Shown: in pieces, positions 23,116-31,506 of the stretch
Layout: each line of letters begins with the position of its first letter
How positions within the stretch are numbered: position 1 is the first letter of the stretch
Origin: JALYNX01 sp040902845
Lineage (GTDB): Bacteria > Actinomycetota > Acidimicrobiia > Spongiisociales > ZC4RG35
Length of the DNA stretch: 64,000 nucleotides
Assembly: GCA_040902845.1 (NCBI GenBank)
Contig: JBBDWM010000019.1
Span: 55,749 to 119,748 of the forward strand
Direction of reading: 5' to 3'
Position numbers and translations under genes: made by a program
The notes under the pieces: model-generated
Databases searched by the model: none
What the model was told of the DNA's origin: nothing
The model's input: only the letters and a program-made list of their open reading frames with translations

Positions 23116-25788
23116 ATGCTCACTAATCCCCTCCCTACCGGCACCGTCACCTTCCTCTTCACCGATATCGAGGGCTCAACCCGTCTCGTGCAGGGACTCG
23201 GGCCACGCTGGGTCGACCTCCTCGAGGCCCACAACGACCTCATGAGAGCCGCGATCGAATCCAATCACGGCACGGTGGTCAAGACCGAGGGCGACTCGTT
23301 CTTCGCAGTGTTCGGATCTGCCCTGGATGCTGCCCTGGCCAGTGGGGCCGCCCAGGATGCGCTAGCCACCAATGCATGGCCGGAGGACGGTCGAATCCGG
23401 GTGCGGATGGGGCTCCACACCGGGGTCGCGGCACTGGGCGGCGCAGACTATGTGGGGCTCGATGTGCACCGGGCGGCCCGGATCTCCGATGCAGCGCATG
23501 GTGGCCAGACGGTTCTCTCCGAGCCGACCGCCATCCTCGTCGAGCGCGACCTCCCCCCATCACTCACCCTGCACGATCTGGGCAAGCACCGTCTCAAGGA
23601 CCTTTCCGAGCCGGAGACGATCTTCGAACTGGTTGGCCGCGGTCGTCAGGAGGATTTCCCCCACCTGCGCACGCTGGATGTCATCCCCAACAACCTCCCG
23701 ATGCAGCTCACCAGTTTCGTGGGCCGGGAGCGGGAGCTAGCCGAGGCGTTGCGTTTATTGGAACGGGCCCGGATCCTCACCATGACCGGGCCCGGTGGCA
23801 CCGGCAAGACACGACTCTCACTCCAGGTGGCAGCCGAGGTCGGTGACCAATTCCCGGACGGCGTTTTCTTCGTGGCGCTGGCGCCGGTCAGCGACGTCGA
23901 GGTTGTCCCATCGCAAATCCTCAGCTCGATCGGGCTGCAAGCCGCACGCGATCGGTCACCTGCGGTGAGCCTTGCCGAGCACCTGAGGACCAAGAGCCTT
24001 CTGTTGGTGCTCGACAACTTCGAGCAGGTGCTGGGAGCTGCTCCTCTGGTGGCCGATCTGGTGCGAGCCTCTCCCGACTCCAAATTCGTCGTCACGTCCC
24101 GGGCCCCGCTCCAGATCAGTGGGGAGCAGGAGATGCCGGTGGCGCCTCTGCCCTTGGCCGACCCCAATCAGATCGCCAATCTCGACGAACTCGTCCACGT
24201 CGCATCGATCGCACTCTTCAACGAGCGCGCTCTCGCGGTTAGGCCCGACTTCGAGATCACGCTCGAGAACGCCCAATCGGTCGCCGAGTTGGTTCGGAGG
24301 TTGGACGGGCTGCCTCTCGCCATCGAGCTGGTTGCCTCCCGGCTCCGACACCTTCCGGTGTCCACCATCCTGGAGCGGCTCGACGCCAGGATGTTGAGCT
24401 CTGGTTCGGTCGATCTCCCCGAGCGACAGCGGACGATCGAGGGTGCGATCGCGTGGAGCTACGACCTTCTCGACCAGCCCTCAAAGCGGTTGTTCTCAAG
24501 ACTCTCGGTGTTCGCAGGTGGGGCCCGGTTGGAGGAGATCGAGGCAGTCTGTGGTCCCGCCGGCGACCTGGTGGTGGATGTGATCGAGGGGCTGGGGCTG
24601 CTCCTCGACCAGAGTCTGCTGCGAAGGGTCGACACCGACGACTCGCCCCGGTTTCAGATGCTGCATGTGATCCGGGAGTACGCCATGAACCGTCTCGAGG
24701 ACATCGGAGAGGGCGCAGCTCTCCATCACCGTCACCTCGAGGCCTACACCGAATTGGCCGAGATGGTGGCGCCAGAGTTGTTGCGCAAGGACCGCAGGCG
24801 GTGGCTGGACGTGATGGAGGCCGACCACGACAACATTCGAGCTGCCCTGGAATGGGCCCTCGCCAATGGGGAGGGCGATCTTGCGCTCCGCCTGGGCGCC
24901 GCGTTGTGGCGGTTCTGGCAGGCCCGCGGGCATCTGCACGAGGCGCGTCGTCGGGTCGACGCCACCCTTGCCTTGCCGGGCGGCGAGCCTCGTAATCGGG
25001 CAAAGGCGATGGAGGCTCTCGGAGGCATTCTCTGGTGGCAGGCGAAGATGGATGAGTGCAGAGACACTTATGCACGGGTTCTGCAGATGCAACGCGAATT
25101 GGGCCACCCGAAGGAAATTGCCAACGCCCTCTATAACTACGGTTTGACCGTGGCGTTCTCCGCCACCGACCGGGATCAGGAGAAGACTCTGCCAGAGGTG
25201 GCCGAGATCCTTGACGAGGCCGAAGCGATCTATCAGGAGCTCGCAGATGTCGGTGGTTTGGGAGATGTGGAATGGGCCCGTGGCACCACGACGGCCTATG
25301 TGGGGTTGAACCCCGCGGCCGCCAGCGAGCACATGAAGAAGGCGATCGACTTCTACTCCCGGGCAGGTAACGAGTTCGGTATGGGTTGGGGGCTGTTCGA
25401 GGTTGGGGAGATGGCGCGAAGATCGGACAGTTTCGAGGAGGCGTGGGAATACGTGAGCAAGGGCTTGGCCCTGTTCGCCGGGCATCGCGACGTTTCCGGG
25501 GTGACGTTGTTCCTGGCTTCGACTGCCGGCATCGCCCAGGGTCTAGGTGACATGCTGCGCGCGGCCCGACTCGCCGGCGCCTTTACGACACTTCGGATCA
25601 CCTCCGGCGCCGACATCGTGTCCTACGAGACGAACGAGATCACCGGCCTCGATTTTGCAACACTCGAGTCTCTCACCGGCGATATGGGTGTCGCCTACCA
25701 GGAGGGAAGGGCTATGGATCTCGACCAGGCGGTTGCTTACGCCCTGGCCGGCCCGGTCGACGCGGCCTTCGAGCCATCTGAACTTTAG
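23116..25788 (+). CDS. Class III nucleotidyl cyclase fused to NTPase and TPR-like domains
   Basis: An 890-residue cytoplasmic signalling protein. Residues 8-175 are a class III cyclase domain with metal ligands Asp17 (FTDIEGS) and Asp60 (KTEGDSFF); the usual transition-state Asn position reads His (GLDVHRAARI). Residues about 200-480 are an AfsR/NB-ARC-like P-loop ATPase (Walker A GPGGTGKT at 225-232, LLLVLDNFEQVL, VVTSRAPLQI, LDGLPLAIEL). Residues about 560-890 are helical TPR-like repeats. The architecture matches the large actinobacterial cyclase-ATPase regulators, normally without a DNA-binding domain. It stands alone. Whether the cyclase is active, and on ATP or GTP, is uncertain. Confidence 0.93.
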   Translation: MLTNPLPTGTVTFLFTDIEGSTRLVQGLGPRWVDLLEAHNDLMRAAIESNHGTVVKTEGDSFFAVFGSALDAALASGAAQDALATNAWPEDGRIRVRMGLHTGVAALGGADYVGLDVHRAARISDAAHGGQTVLSEPTAILVERDLPPSLTLHDLGKHRLKDLSEPETIFELVGRGRQEDFPHLRTLDVIPNNLPMQLTSFVGRERELAEALRLLERARILTMTGPGGTGKTRLSLQVAAEVGDQFPDGVFFVALAPVSDVEVVPSQILSSIGLQAARDRSPAVSLAEHLRTKSLLLVLDNFEQVLGAAPLVADLVRASPDSKFVVTSRAPLQISGEQEMPVAPLPLADPNQIANLDELVHVASIALFNERALAVRPDFEITLENAQSVAELVRRLDGLPLAIELVASRLRHLPVSTILERLDARMLSSGSVDLPERQRTIEGAIAWSYDLLDQPSKRLFSRLSVFAGGARLEEIEAVCGPAGDLVVDVIEGLGLLLDQSLLRRVDTDDSPRFQMLHVIREYAMNRLEDIGEGAALHHRHLEAYTELAEMVAPELLRKDRRRWLDVMEADHDNIRAALEWALANGEGDLALRLGAALWRFWQARGHLHEARRRVDATLALPGGEPRNRAKAMEALGGILWWQAKMDECRDTYARVLQMQRELGHPKEIANALYNYGLTVAFSATDRDQEKTLPEVAEILDEAEAIYQELADVGGLGDVEWARGTTTAYVGLNPAAASEHMKKAIDFYSRAGNEFGMGWGLFEVGEMARRSDSFEEAWEYVSKGLALFAGHRDVSGVTLFLASTAGIAQGLGDMLRAARLAGAFTTLRITSGADIVSYETNEITGLDFATLESLTGDMGVAYQEGRAMDLDQAVAYALAGPVDAAFEPSEL

Positions 25789-25870
25789 AACCCGAGCTAG
25801 CCGCGCCCGGCTGTCACCCGATCCCCGCCTCTGTTCGTCTGTTCATCGAAACGATCAGGGAGCAGAAGAC

Positions 25871-26470
25871 ATGTCGAAGGTGGAGAGATCGGTCACGGTG
25901 ATGGCGGGGCTTGCCCTTCCCGCGGCATTGGTTGTCGGCGCCATGATGGGTCAAATGGCGGCTCTGGTCATAGGAGGGTTGGCCATTCTCGCTGCCTGGC
26001 GTTACGTGCCTGGAATCTGGCGGACTATCGGAACCGGGTTGTTGGGTGGGGCGATCGCCGGGGTCCTCGTCCTCGGGCCCGGGTTTCGACTGGCGATGAG
26101 GGTGGTCGCCATCCTCGACCCCGAGCGGCAAGTGGAGTTTTCCCTCGGAGGCACCTTTCTCATTGTCGTGTTGATAGGGGTGATCCTCGGTGGGGCGCTG
26201 GGGGTATTGGCTGCTCTTCTGAGGAAAGGCCTGGGGTGGTCAGGCCCGGTCATGGCCGGCGTGATGACGATTGCCGTGGTTGGCTTGTTGCTTCTCGACA
26301 CCGGTCTGCGCTCAGAGCTCGTGGAGTTGGGCGCCGGACCCTGGTTCAACATCCCAATGTTCACTGCCGTGAGCTTCGTGTATGGGCTGCTTGCGAACCG
26401 GCTGATCGACCGTTTTACGACGAGGAGATCCCGTTCCGCAGCCAGAGAGCCGGTGGAGGTGCCAACATGA
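25871..26470 (+). CDS. Membrane protein upstream of the sigma-factor locus
   Basis: A 199-residue protein with five or six hydrophobic helices (VTVMAGLALPAALVVGAM, AALVIGGLAILAAWRYVP, TGLLGGAIAGVLVLGPGFRL, FLIVVLIGVILGGALGVLA) and a short basic C-terminal tail. ATG 25871 has GGGAG upstream. It is 25 bp from the next gene, so probably co-transcribed with the membrane module and sigma factor. No family recognised. Confidence 0.75.
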   Translation: MSKVERSVTVMAGLALPAALVVGAMMGQMAALVIGGLAILAAWRYVPGIWRTIGTGLLGGAIAGVLVLGPGFRLAMRVVAILDPERQVEFSLGGTFLIVVLIGVILGGALGVLAALLRKGLGWSGPVMAGVMTIAVVGLLLLDTGLRSELVELGAGPWFNIPMFTAVSFVYGLLANRLIDRFTTRRSRSAAREPVEVPT

Positions 26471-26495
26471 CTCAGAATATGGGAATGGCACCGTC

Positions 26496-26879
26496 TTGAG
26501 CTGGTGGGTCATCGAATTGGTGACCAATGTCGTCCTGGTGGCGTTGGTCCTGTTTCTAGGGCCGCTCATCAAGAGATTCGGCCGAAGTTACGCCGGGGAT
26601 GTCTTTCGGGGCAACCCCCGGACTGGCAAGAGCTACCTGGTGTTGATGGACGTCGCCTACTACCTGATCTTCTTCGCCTTGATCCTGTTCACGATCAACT
26701 TCAACGATCAGTGGATCACGGTGGGAGGCCAACTCGAGGAAGAAATGGCGAGGATCGGCGGTATGTTGCTGTTGATGGGAATCCTCCACGGGCTCAACGT
26801 GCTGACCCTGCCTCTGGTCGGACGTCTGTTGGGCTTGAGTCGTCAGCTCGAAGAGGACTCCCCGCCACCCGTGGCCTGA
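26496..26879 (+). CDS. Membrane module paralogous to the anti-sigma-like protein
   Basis: A 127-residue protein with about three helices, started at TTG 26496. It aligns over most of its length with the C-terminal part of the 27427 protein: LGPLIKRFGRSYAGDVF against LGPAIRRFGQPLVADVF, DVAYYLIFFALILF against DIAYYLFFVGLILM, and LLLMGILHGLNVLTLPL against FLLYMGLAHTFTIAVLPL. This indicates a tandem duplication around the sigma gene. The function of the shared module is unknown; sensing a membrane state for the sigma pathway is a reasonable inference. Confidence 0.78.
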   Translation: MSWWVIELVTNVVLVALVLFLGPLIKRFGRSYAGDVFRGNPRTGKSYLVLMDVAYYLIFFALILFTINFNDQWITVGGQLEEEMARIGGMLLLMGILHGLNVLTLPLVGRLLGLSRQLEEDSPPPVA

Positions 26880-26911
26880 CCTTGTACTGGGCTGAGGCGC
26901 TCGACAACACG

Positions 26912-27430
26912 GTGATTTGGACGGCGGAGACGCTCGATCGTCGCGCCGTGATGGAGAGCCTGTATAAGCAGGAGGCGACCTCGTTGGTCCGGCTCGCCAG
27001 GCTTTTCACCGACGACCGCACGGCTGCCGAGGACCTGGTGCAGGAGGCGTTCATCCGACTCTTTCACTCAGCGCATCGAATCGACGACCCGGGCCGGGCG
27101 GCGGCGTATCTGCGATCGATCGTCCTCAACCTTGCCCGTGACCACAACCGGCGGGGTCTGCTCTCCCTACGTCACCAGGAGTCGGTCACGGACCGCGTCC
27201 TCCCGGTCGAGCCCGACGAAGAGGTGGTGCGTAACGAAGGTGAGGCCGAAGTACTCGATGCGCTCCGATCGCTTTCCCCCCGCCAGCGCGACTGCCTGGT
27301 CTTGCGGTTCTTTCTCGACCTCTCGGAGAAGGAAATCGCTTCGACCTTGCAGATCTCGCCCAACTCGGTGAAGACCCATACCCAACGAGGGATGTCCGCC
27401 CTGGCTTCGATCCTTGGGGAGACAGCATGA
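26912..27430 (+). CDS. ECF-type RNA polymerase sigma factor
   Basis: A sigma-70 family protein of about 172 residues. Region 2 shows LYKQEATSLVRLARLFTDD then AAEDLVQEAFIRLF. Region 4 shows LRSLSPRQRDCLVLRFF, LSEKEIASTLQISPNSVKTH and RGMSALASIL. The start is uncertain: GTG 26912 is used, ATG 26951 would still keep region 2, and TTG 26882 is possible. Its stop overlaps the start of the anti-sigma-like gene (ATGA), the standard arrangement for a sigma/anti-sigma pair. Target promoters unknown. Confidence 0.88.
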   Translation: MIWTAETLDRRAVMESLYKQEATSLVRLARLFTDDRTAAEDLVQEAFIRLFHSAHRIDDPGRAAAYLRSIVLNLARDHNRRGLLSLRHQESVTDRVLPVEPDEEVVRNEGEAEVLDALRSLSPRQRDCLVLRFFLDLSEKEIASTLQISPNSVKTHTQRGMSALASILGETA

Positions 27431-28167
27431 GCCTCGAGCAGCGTTTGATCGACACCCTGCATCGGGCCGACGACTTCGAGCCAAGCCCCGACCTGTTTGC
27501 CCGGGTCGAGCGCAGTCTCGATGAGGATCTGCGGCATCGACGTCGGGTGAGATGGGTGGCCGTGAGTCTCGTCGCAGGGGCGATAGGGACTGCCCTCTTC
27601 CTGCGAGCGGTGATCTCTGTCTCGAGCGCCGGGCGCCTTGTTGCGCCCGGTTGGGCCCTGGAAATCGTGGCGACCGTGATTCAGATGGCAGTGCTCCTGA
27701 CCTTGGGCCCGGCAATCCGTCGCTTTGGTCAGCCGCTGGTCGCCGACGTCTTTCGGCTCGACCCGGCGGCCGGAAATCGATTCCTGAACCTGTTGGATAT
27801 CGCCTACTACCTCTTCTTCGTGGGCCTGATCTTGATGAGAGCAAACCTCGACTCTGTCAGTCGAAGTCTGGTCTTGGGCGAGGAGGCCTGGCGGTGGACA
27901 GAGTCCGTGGCGGTCTTTCTTCTATACATGGGTCTGGCGCATACTTTCACGATCGCCGTCCTTCCATTGATCGGGCTCTTCTTCTCCTCGTTGGTGAGAA
28001 GGGCCCGAAGAAATCAGGCGGGCCCGGCAGCTCCGCCGGTAAAGATCCCGGCCGAGAAGGCGGAGCGCGTGGTGAGGTTCATCATCTGGGGGTTCTTCGC
28101 AACGCTCGCGATCGCCATCGTGGTGGGTGTGGGTCTTTTCTTGCTCGTGGGTGTCTTCGGGGTCTGA
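27427..28167 (+). CDS. Anti-sigma-factor-like membrane protein
   Basis: A 246-residue protein. Residues 1-40 are a cytosolic segment (LEQRLIDTLHRADDFEPS, DLFARVERSLDEDLRHRRRV) shaped like short anti-sigma tethering regions; no HxxxCxxC zinc motif is present. A membrane helix follows, then a multi-helix module paralogous to the protein at 26496, and a final C-terminal helix (FFATLAIAIVVGVGLFLLVG). Coupling by ATGA to the sigma gene is the main reason to call it a regulator of that sigma factor. Confidence 0.72.
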   Translation: MSLEQRLIDTLHRADDFEPSPDLFARVERSLDEDLRHRRRVRWVAVSLVAGAIGTALFLRAVISVSSAGRLVAPGWALEIVATVIQMAVLLTLGPAIRRFGQPLVADVFRLDPAAGNRFLNLLDIAYYLFFVGLILMRANLDSVSRSLVLGEEAWRWTESVAVFLLYMGLAHTFTIAVLPLIGLFFSSLVRRARRNQAGPAAPPVKIPAEKAERVVRFIIWGFFATLAIAIVVGVGLFLLVGVFGV

Positions 28168-28264
28168 TCGAGACGGGACCCATTCCTAGCCATATCGATG
28201 CCGTCTTCGCTGCCAAACTGTCGTGATCCGAAAGAGAGTCGTTTGAGTTCGATAGTTCGACGGG

Positions 28265-29128
28265 GTGGAGTCGGTGGTCTACAGCCGTGATTTAGGCGGG
28301 CCCGGTGCCCGGGCGCGGGTCGCGACCCCGAAGCCAAACCGCAGTCTCTATCGGCGATTCCTGAGGGACACCGCCAAGGCCGGTCTCCCGCCTGGCCCCG
28401 GCCATGAAGAGGTGGTGACCGAAGAGGACCTTGCCGGATTGCCGGCGACCGCGCAGCGCTACTTGGCGTTCATGGGTATGCCGGGCCGGCCTAAGGACTG
28501 GTCGTTGCGGGCTCGGTTCGTCGGCCGGTTTCGACTTCGCCCACACGCTGATTGGCTCCCCGCCGAAGCCTGGCAGTACAACACCGCGATCGAGGTGGGT
28601 CGGGTTTACACGATGCGGATTCGCTTCGCGGGCCTGCTCCCCATGACGGGCCAGGACACCTACCTTCGCGGGGAGGGCGAAATGCTCGGGAAGCTGGTCG
28701 GTTTGTTCAAGGTGGCCGAAGGCCATGGTGACGAGTTCGACGTTGGCGAATTGACCACGTATCTAAATGATGCCGTGCTCCTGGCTCCGTCGTTTCTGCT
28801 CGGGCCCAACACGACTTGGGGCGAAGTGGACGACGACAGCTTCGATGTGACCCTCGCCGACGCTGGTCGTCGGGTCACGGCGAGGGTCTTCATCGATGAG
28901 CGAGGGGCTCCGGTCGATTTCAGCACCACCGATCGCTTCGCAGATCTCCCCGGTGGACTGGTCAGGGCTAAATGGACCACTCCGACCCCGGTCTGGCTCA
29001 GCGGTGCCGGCCGACCGGTTCCAGGGCCGATCTCGGCCGTTTGGCACCTGGCCGACGGCCCCCTTCCCTACATCGAAGGTCGGCTCATCCCCGAGAGCAT
29101 CGCTTACAACGTGGCGCCCGGGGTGTAA
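28265..29128 (+). CDS. DUF6920 (formerly DUF6544)-like protein
   Basis: A 287-residue soluble protein beginning at GTG 28265; the ribosome site is weak, so the start may be internal. Family-like features are LPATAQRYLAFMGMPG, TYLRGEGEMLGKLVGLFKVA, TYLNDAVLLAPSFLL and DVTLADAGRRVTARVFIDE, which match the DUF6544/6920 group. No catalytic role is established. It is followed by palindromic repeat copy B, which separates it from the convergent secreted protein. Confidence 0.75.
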   Translation: MESVVYSRDLGGPGARARVATPKPNRSLYRRFLRDTAKAGLPPGPGHEEVVTEEDLAGLPATAQRYLAFMGMPGRPKDWSLRARFVGRFRLRPHADWLPAEAWQYNTAIEVGRVYTMRIRFAGLLPMTGQDTYLRGEGEMLGKLVGLFKVAEGHGDEFDVGELTTYLNDAVLLAPSFLLGPNTTWGEVDDDSFDVTLADAGRRVTARVFIDERGAPVDFSTTDRFADLPGGLVRAKWTTPTPVWLSGAGRPVPGPISAVWHLADGPLPYIEGRLIPESIAYNVAPGV

Positions 29129-29134
29129 CCCTTT

Positions 29135-29188
29135 CGTAATTGGGACCAACAGGGCCGCCGTATATGACCCCTGTGTGTCTCAATTACG
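29135..29188. repeat. Palindromic intergenic repeat, copy B
   Basis: Arms CGTAATTGGGACCAACAGGG and CCTGTGTGTCTCAATTACG flank CCGCCGTATATGACC, the reverse orientation of copy A's core. It lies between two convergent genes, 7 bp after one stop and 10 bp before the other, where it could act as a bidirectional terminator-like hairpin. Confidence 0.88.
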
Positions 29189-29197
29189 GGGGGAGGG

Positions 29198-30298
29198 TCA
29201 GCACCACCACCGATGTTGATAGCGGAACTTGAAGTACGGAGCGGCGGTGGCGGTGGCCGTGTTGCCGTGATCGTCGGTGCCGGTAACCGTCAACAAAAAC
29301 ACCTGAGCCTCGATGTAGAGGACGCCATGAGCCCGATAGGACCGGGTGGGCCCGGCCGTGTTGACGAGATACACCTTCTGACCATCACGCACCGGTACGC
29401 CATTGATGTCGGCGACACATGTCGGGTGACGATCCGCCCGATCCCAGCAGGCGAAGTCAACCCGGAACCAACCGCGATTGTTGGCGGTCCAGTAACGGTC
29501 GAACTCGGCTTTGACCTCCGGTGGTCTGAGGTCCTCGCCTGGCACCGGTGGGGGAGGAGGTGGGGGCGCCGGTGGCGGCTCGGCCATTGTGGTCGAGGTC
29601 GTCGACGTGGACGTGGTGGTCGTGGGTGCCGCGGTAGTTGATGTGGTGGACGTGGACGTGGACGTGGTGGTCGTGGTGGGCGCGGTGGCAACGTAGGCGC
29701 CGGTGGGGAACGGATTCGACGCGGTGGCGTTGGTCGTAGTCGACCCGACGAGGGCGTTGGTCCCGCTGACAGTCCAGTTCGACTGGATGAAGGTAGACCC
29801 GTCCCCGCCTGTTCCCAGGTTCCGATACGCCCATCCGTTCACGTATTCCCAGGGCCGTCCGGTCCCGTCGACGCTGATCTCGCCAAAAACATCGATCACC
29901 GCCCCATTTCGGAACAACTCGATTGCGTCGTCACCGTTGACGTTGATGGCCGAGCTGGTGAAGTCAGGGGCGAACCCGAAGAAATTGACGAATTGGTTGG
30001 TCTCCAGCGAGACATAGATGAAGGCACCGGCCGTGGCCGGGCCACTGGGAAACGTGAACTCCTGACCGTCGGTGCCACCGCCATTGTCGGCGGAGCCGAA
30101 CCCGAAGATACCCAGGTTCGGGATGTTGTTGACGACTAAGAATTCAATGGCCTTTGGGTTGGCGCCATTCCTGGGTCCTTGGATTACCCCTGAGATCACA
30201 AGGTCGCCGGCGGTTGCCGCCGCGGGGGCGACTCCGATCGGTATCAAGGTGCTCAGCATGGCGATGACCAACAGCAGGCCGAGTCTGGAACGTGACAA
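29198..30298 (-). CDS. Secreted lamin-tail-domain-like protein with Thr/Pro linker
   Basis: A 366-residue exported protein. TTG 30298 is supported by GAGGAG seven bases upstream. A signal peptide (about 1-29) precedes a beta-rich lamin-tail-like module: GDLVISGVIQGPRNG, KAIEFLVVNNIPNLGIFGFG, GGGTDGQEFTFPSG, NVNGDDAIELFRNG and GRPWEYVNGWAYR. This is the module seen at the start of extracellular nucleases such as ExeM. A Thr/Ser/Pro linker follows, then a C-terminal beta domain with three cysteines ending RWWC. No nuclease domain is present. Likely a cell-surface or matrix protein. Confidence 0.82.
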   Translation of the reverse strand: MSRSRLGLLLVIAMLSTLIPIGVAPAAATAGDLVISGVIQGPRNGANPKAIEFLVVNNIPNLGIFGFGSADNGGGTDGQEFTFPSGPATAGAFIYVSLETNQFVNFFGFAPDFTSSAINVNGDDAIELFRNGAVIDVFGEISVDGTGRPWEYVNGWAYRNLGTGGDGSTFIQSNWTVSGTNALVGSTTTNATASNPFPTGAYVATAPTTTTTSTSTSTTSTTAAPTTTTSTSTTSTTMAEPPPAPPPPPPPVPGEDLRPPEVKAEFDRYWTANNRGWFRVDFACWDRADRHPTCVADINGVPVRDGQKVYLVNTAGPTRSYRAHGVLYIEAQVFLLTVTGTDDHGNTATATAAPYFKFRYQHRWWC

Positions 30299-30474
30299 GT
30301 GCTGCTCCTCGTACTTCTTTGCCGATCCCGGGGATCACTGTGGGAATCGGGTGGTTGTCAATAGTTGGGGAGCACTATCAGCAACCGACATTCGACCTCA
30401 GCTTCGGCATATGACAAGACCCATTCCTCGACGACCATCGAACCGCAATTGGACCGGCATGTACCCTGGCGGCG

Positions 30475-31368
30475 ATGAACGGCGACAGTGAGCGGCGAAC
30501 ACCGATCGCTTTTCTGATCGTGGCCATGCTCTCCGCCGGCAATCCGATCAGCGTCAAATTCAGCAACCTCGAGCTGGATCCCTTATGGGGTGCCACCCTC
30601 CGCTTCACTCTCGCTGCCGGTCTGATGTTGATCGTCATGGCTGTCCTCCGACTCTCTTTTCCACGAGGCCGGGCTCTGTTGGGGGCCGTTCTCTACGGGT
30701 TCTTCAACTTCGGCTTGGCTTTTGCCTTTCTCTTCTACGCCCTCGTCGAGCTAGGTGCCGGGTTCCTTCAGATCCTGTTGGCGGTGATTCCCTTGACGAC
30801 CCTGCTGCTCGCAGTCCTCCAACGACAGGAGCGCTTCTCGATGGCTCCGGTTGTCGGAGCGTTGCTTGCCATGGCTGGGGTGGTGCTGATGTCTCAGATC
30901 GCCCTCGACGATTCGATTTCCCCGCTCTCGATCCTCGCGGCCATGGGAGCCTCCCTCTGTCTCGCTGAGGGGGCGGTGTTGGTGCGCATATTTCCCCCTG
31001 AGCATCCGGTGACTCTCAACGCGGTAGGGATGACCACGGGAGCGATCGTCCTCTTTCTCGGCTCGCTACTGGCCGATGACGAGTTCGTTCTCCCCACTCT
31101 TCAGGCAACCTGGCTGGCCCTGGCCTACATGGTGATCATCGGATCGGGTGTGGTGTTCATCCTTTGGGTGTACGTCCTGAAACGTTGGAAGGCCTCTAGA
31201 GCGGCATACAACTTCGTCTTGCTTCCCCCAATCACCTTGATCTTCTCTGCCTGGATCCTCGACGAGACGGTTGGCATCGAGCTGGCGTTCGGAGGGCTGC
31301 TGGTCCTGACCGGGGTCTACATCGGCGCCCTCCGCCCGCAACGCGAAATGGCGGATGTGACGGCCTGA
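30475..31368 (+). CDS. EamA/DMT-family transporter
   Basis: A 297-residue membrane protein with ten helices made of two EamA repeats. Typical elements are AGNPISVKFSNLEL DP at the first helix, FTLAAGLMLIVMAVLRL, and in the second half LAAMGASLCLAEGAVLVRIF and a conserved end helix (FGGLLVLTGVYIGA). Such transporters export metabolites, amino acids or drugs; substrate unknown. Monocistronic, converging on TypA across a hairpin element. Confidence 0.88.
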   Translation: MNGDSERRTPIAFLIVAMLSAGNPISVKFSNLELDPLWGATLRFTLAAGLMLIVMAVLRLSFPRGRALLGAVLYGFFNFGLAFAFLFYALVELGAGFLQILLAVIPLTTLLLAVLQRQERFSMAPVVGALLAMAGVVLMSQIALDDSISPLSILAAMGASLCLAEGAVLVRIFPPEHPVTLNAVGMTTGAIVLFLGSLLADDEFVLPTLQATWLALAYMVIIGSGVVFILWVYVLKRWKASRAAYNFVLLPPITLIFSAWILDETVGIELAFGGLLVLTGVYIGALRPQREMADVTA

Positions 31369-31461
31369 CTCCGAGGCTCTCAGCATGCCCCCTCCTCGGC
31401 TCAGCCCGTACGCCCGTTAGCGCTCGCGTCTAATCGGTTGGCGGAAACGAGCTTCCTGTTT

Positions 31462-31493
31462 CCTCCCCAGGAACGAAGTGACGTTAGGGGAGG
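31462..31493. terminator. Hairpin between EamA and TypA genes
   Basis: CCTCCCC (31462-31468) pairs with GGGGAGG (31487-31493) around a loop containing GAACGAAGTGACG. It lies just downstream of both convergent genes. A related arrangement with GAACGGAGTGAGCG in the loop occurs near 54010, so this is probably a dispersed REP-like hairpin serving as a terminator. Confidence 0.5.
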
Positions 31494-31506
31494 TGTCCCG
31501 GGGTCT

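Noticed and set aside
24257..25485. Long antisense open frames over the cyclase-NTPase gene
   Set aside because: They arise from GC-rich codon bias opposite a clear coding strand and contain no recognisable domain.
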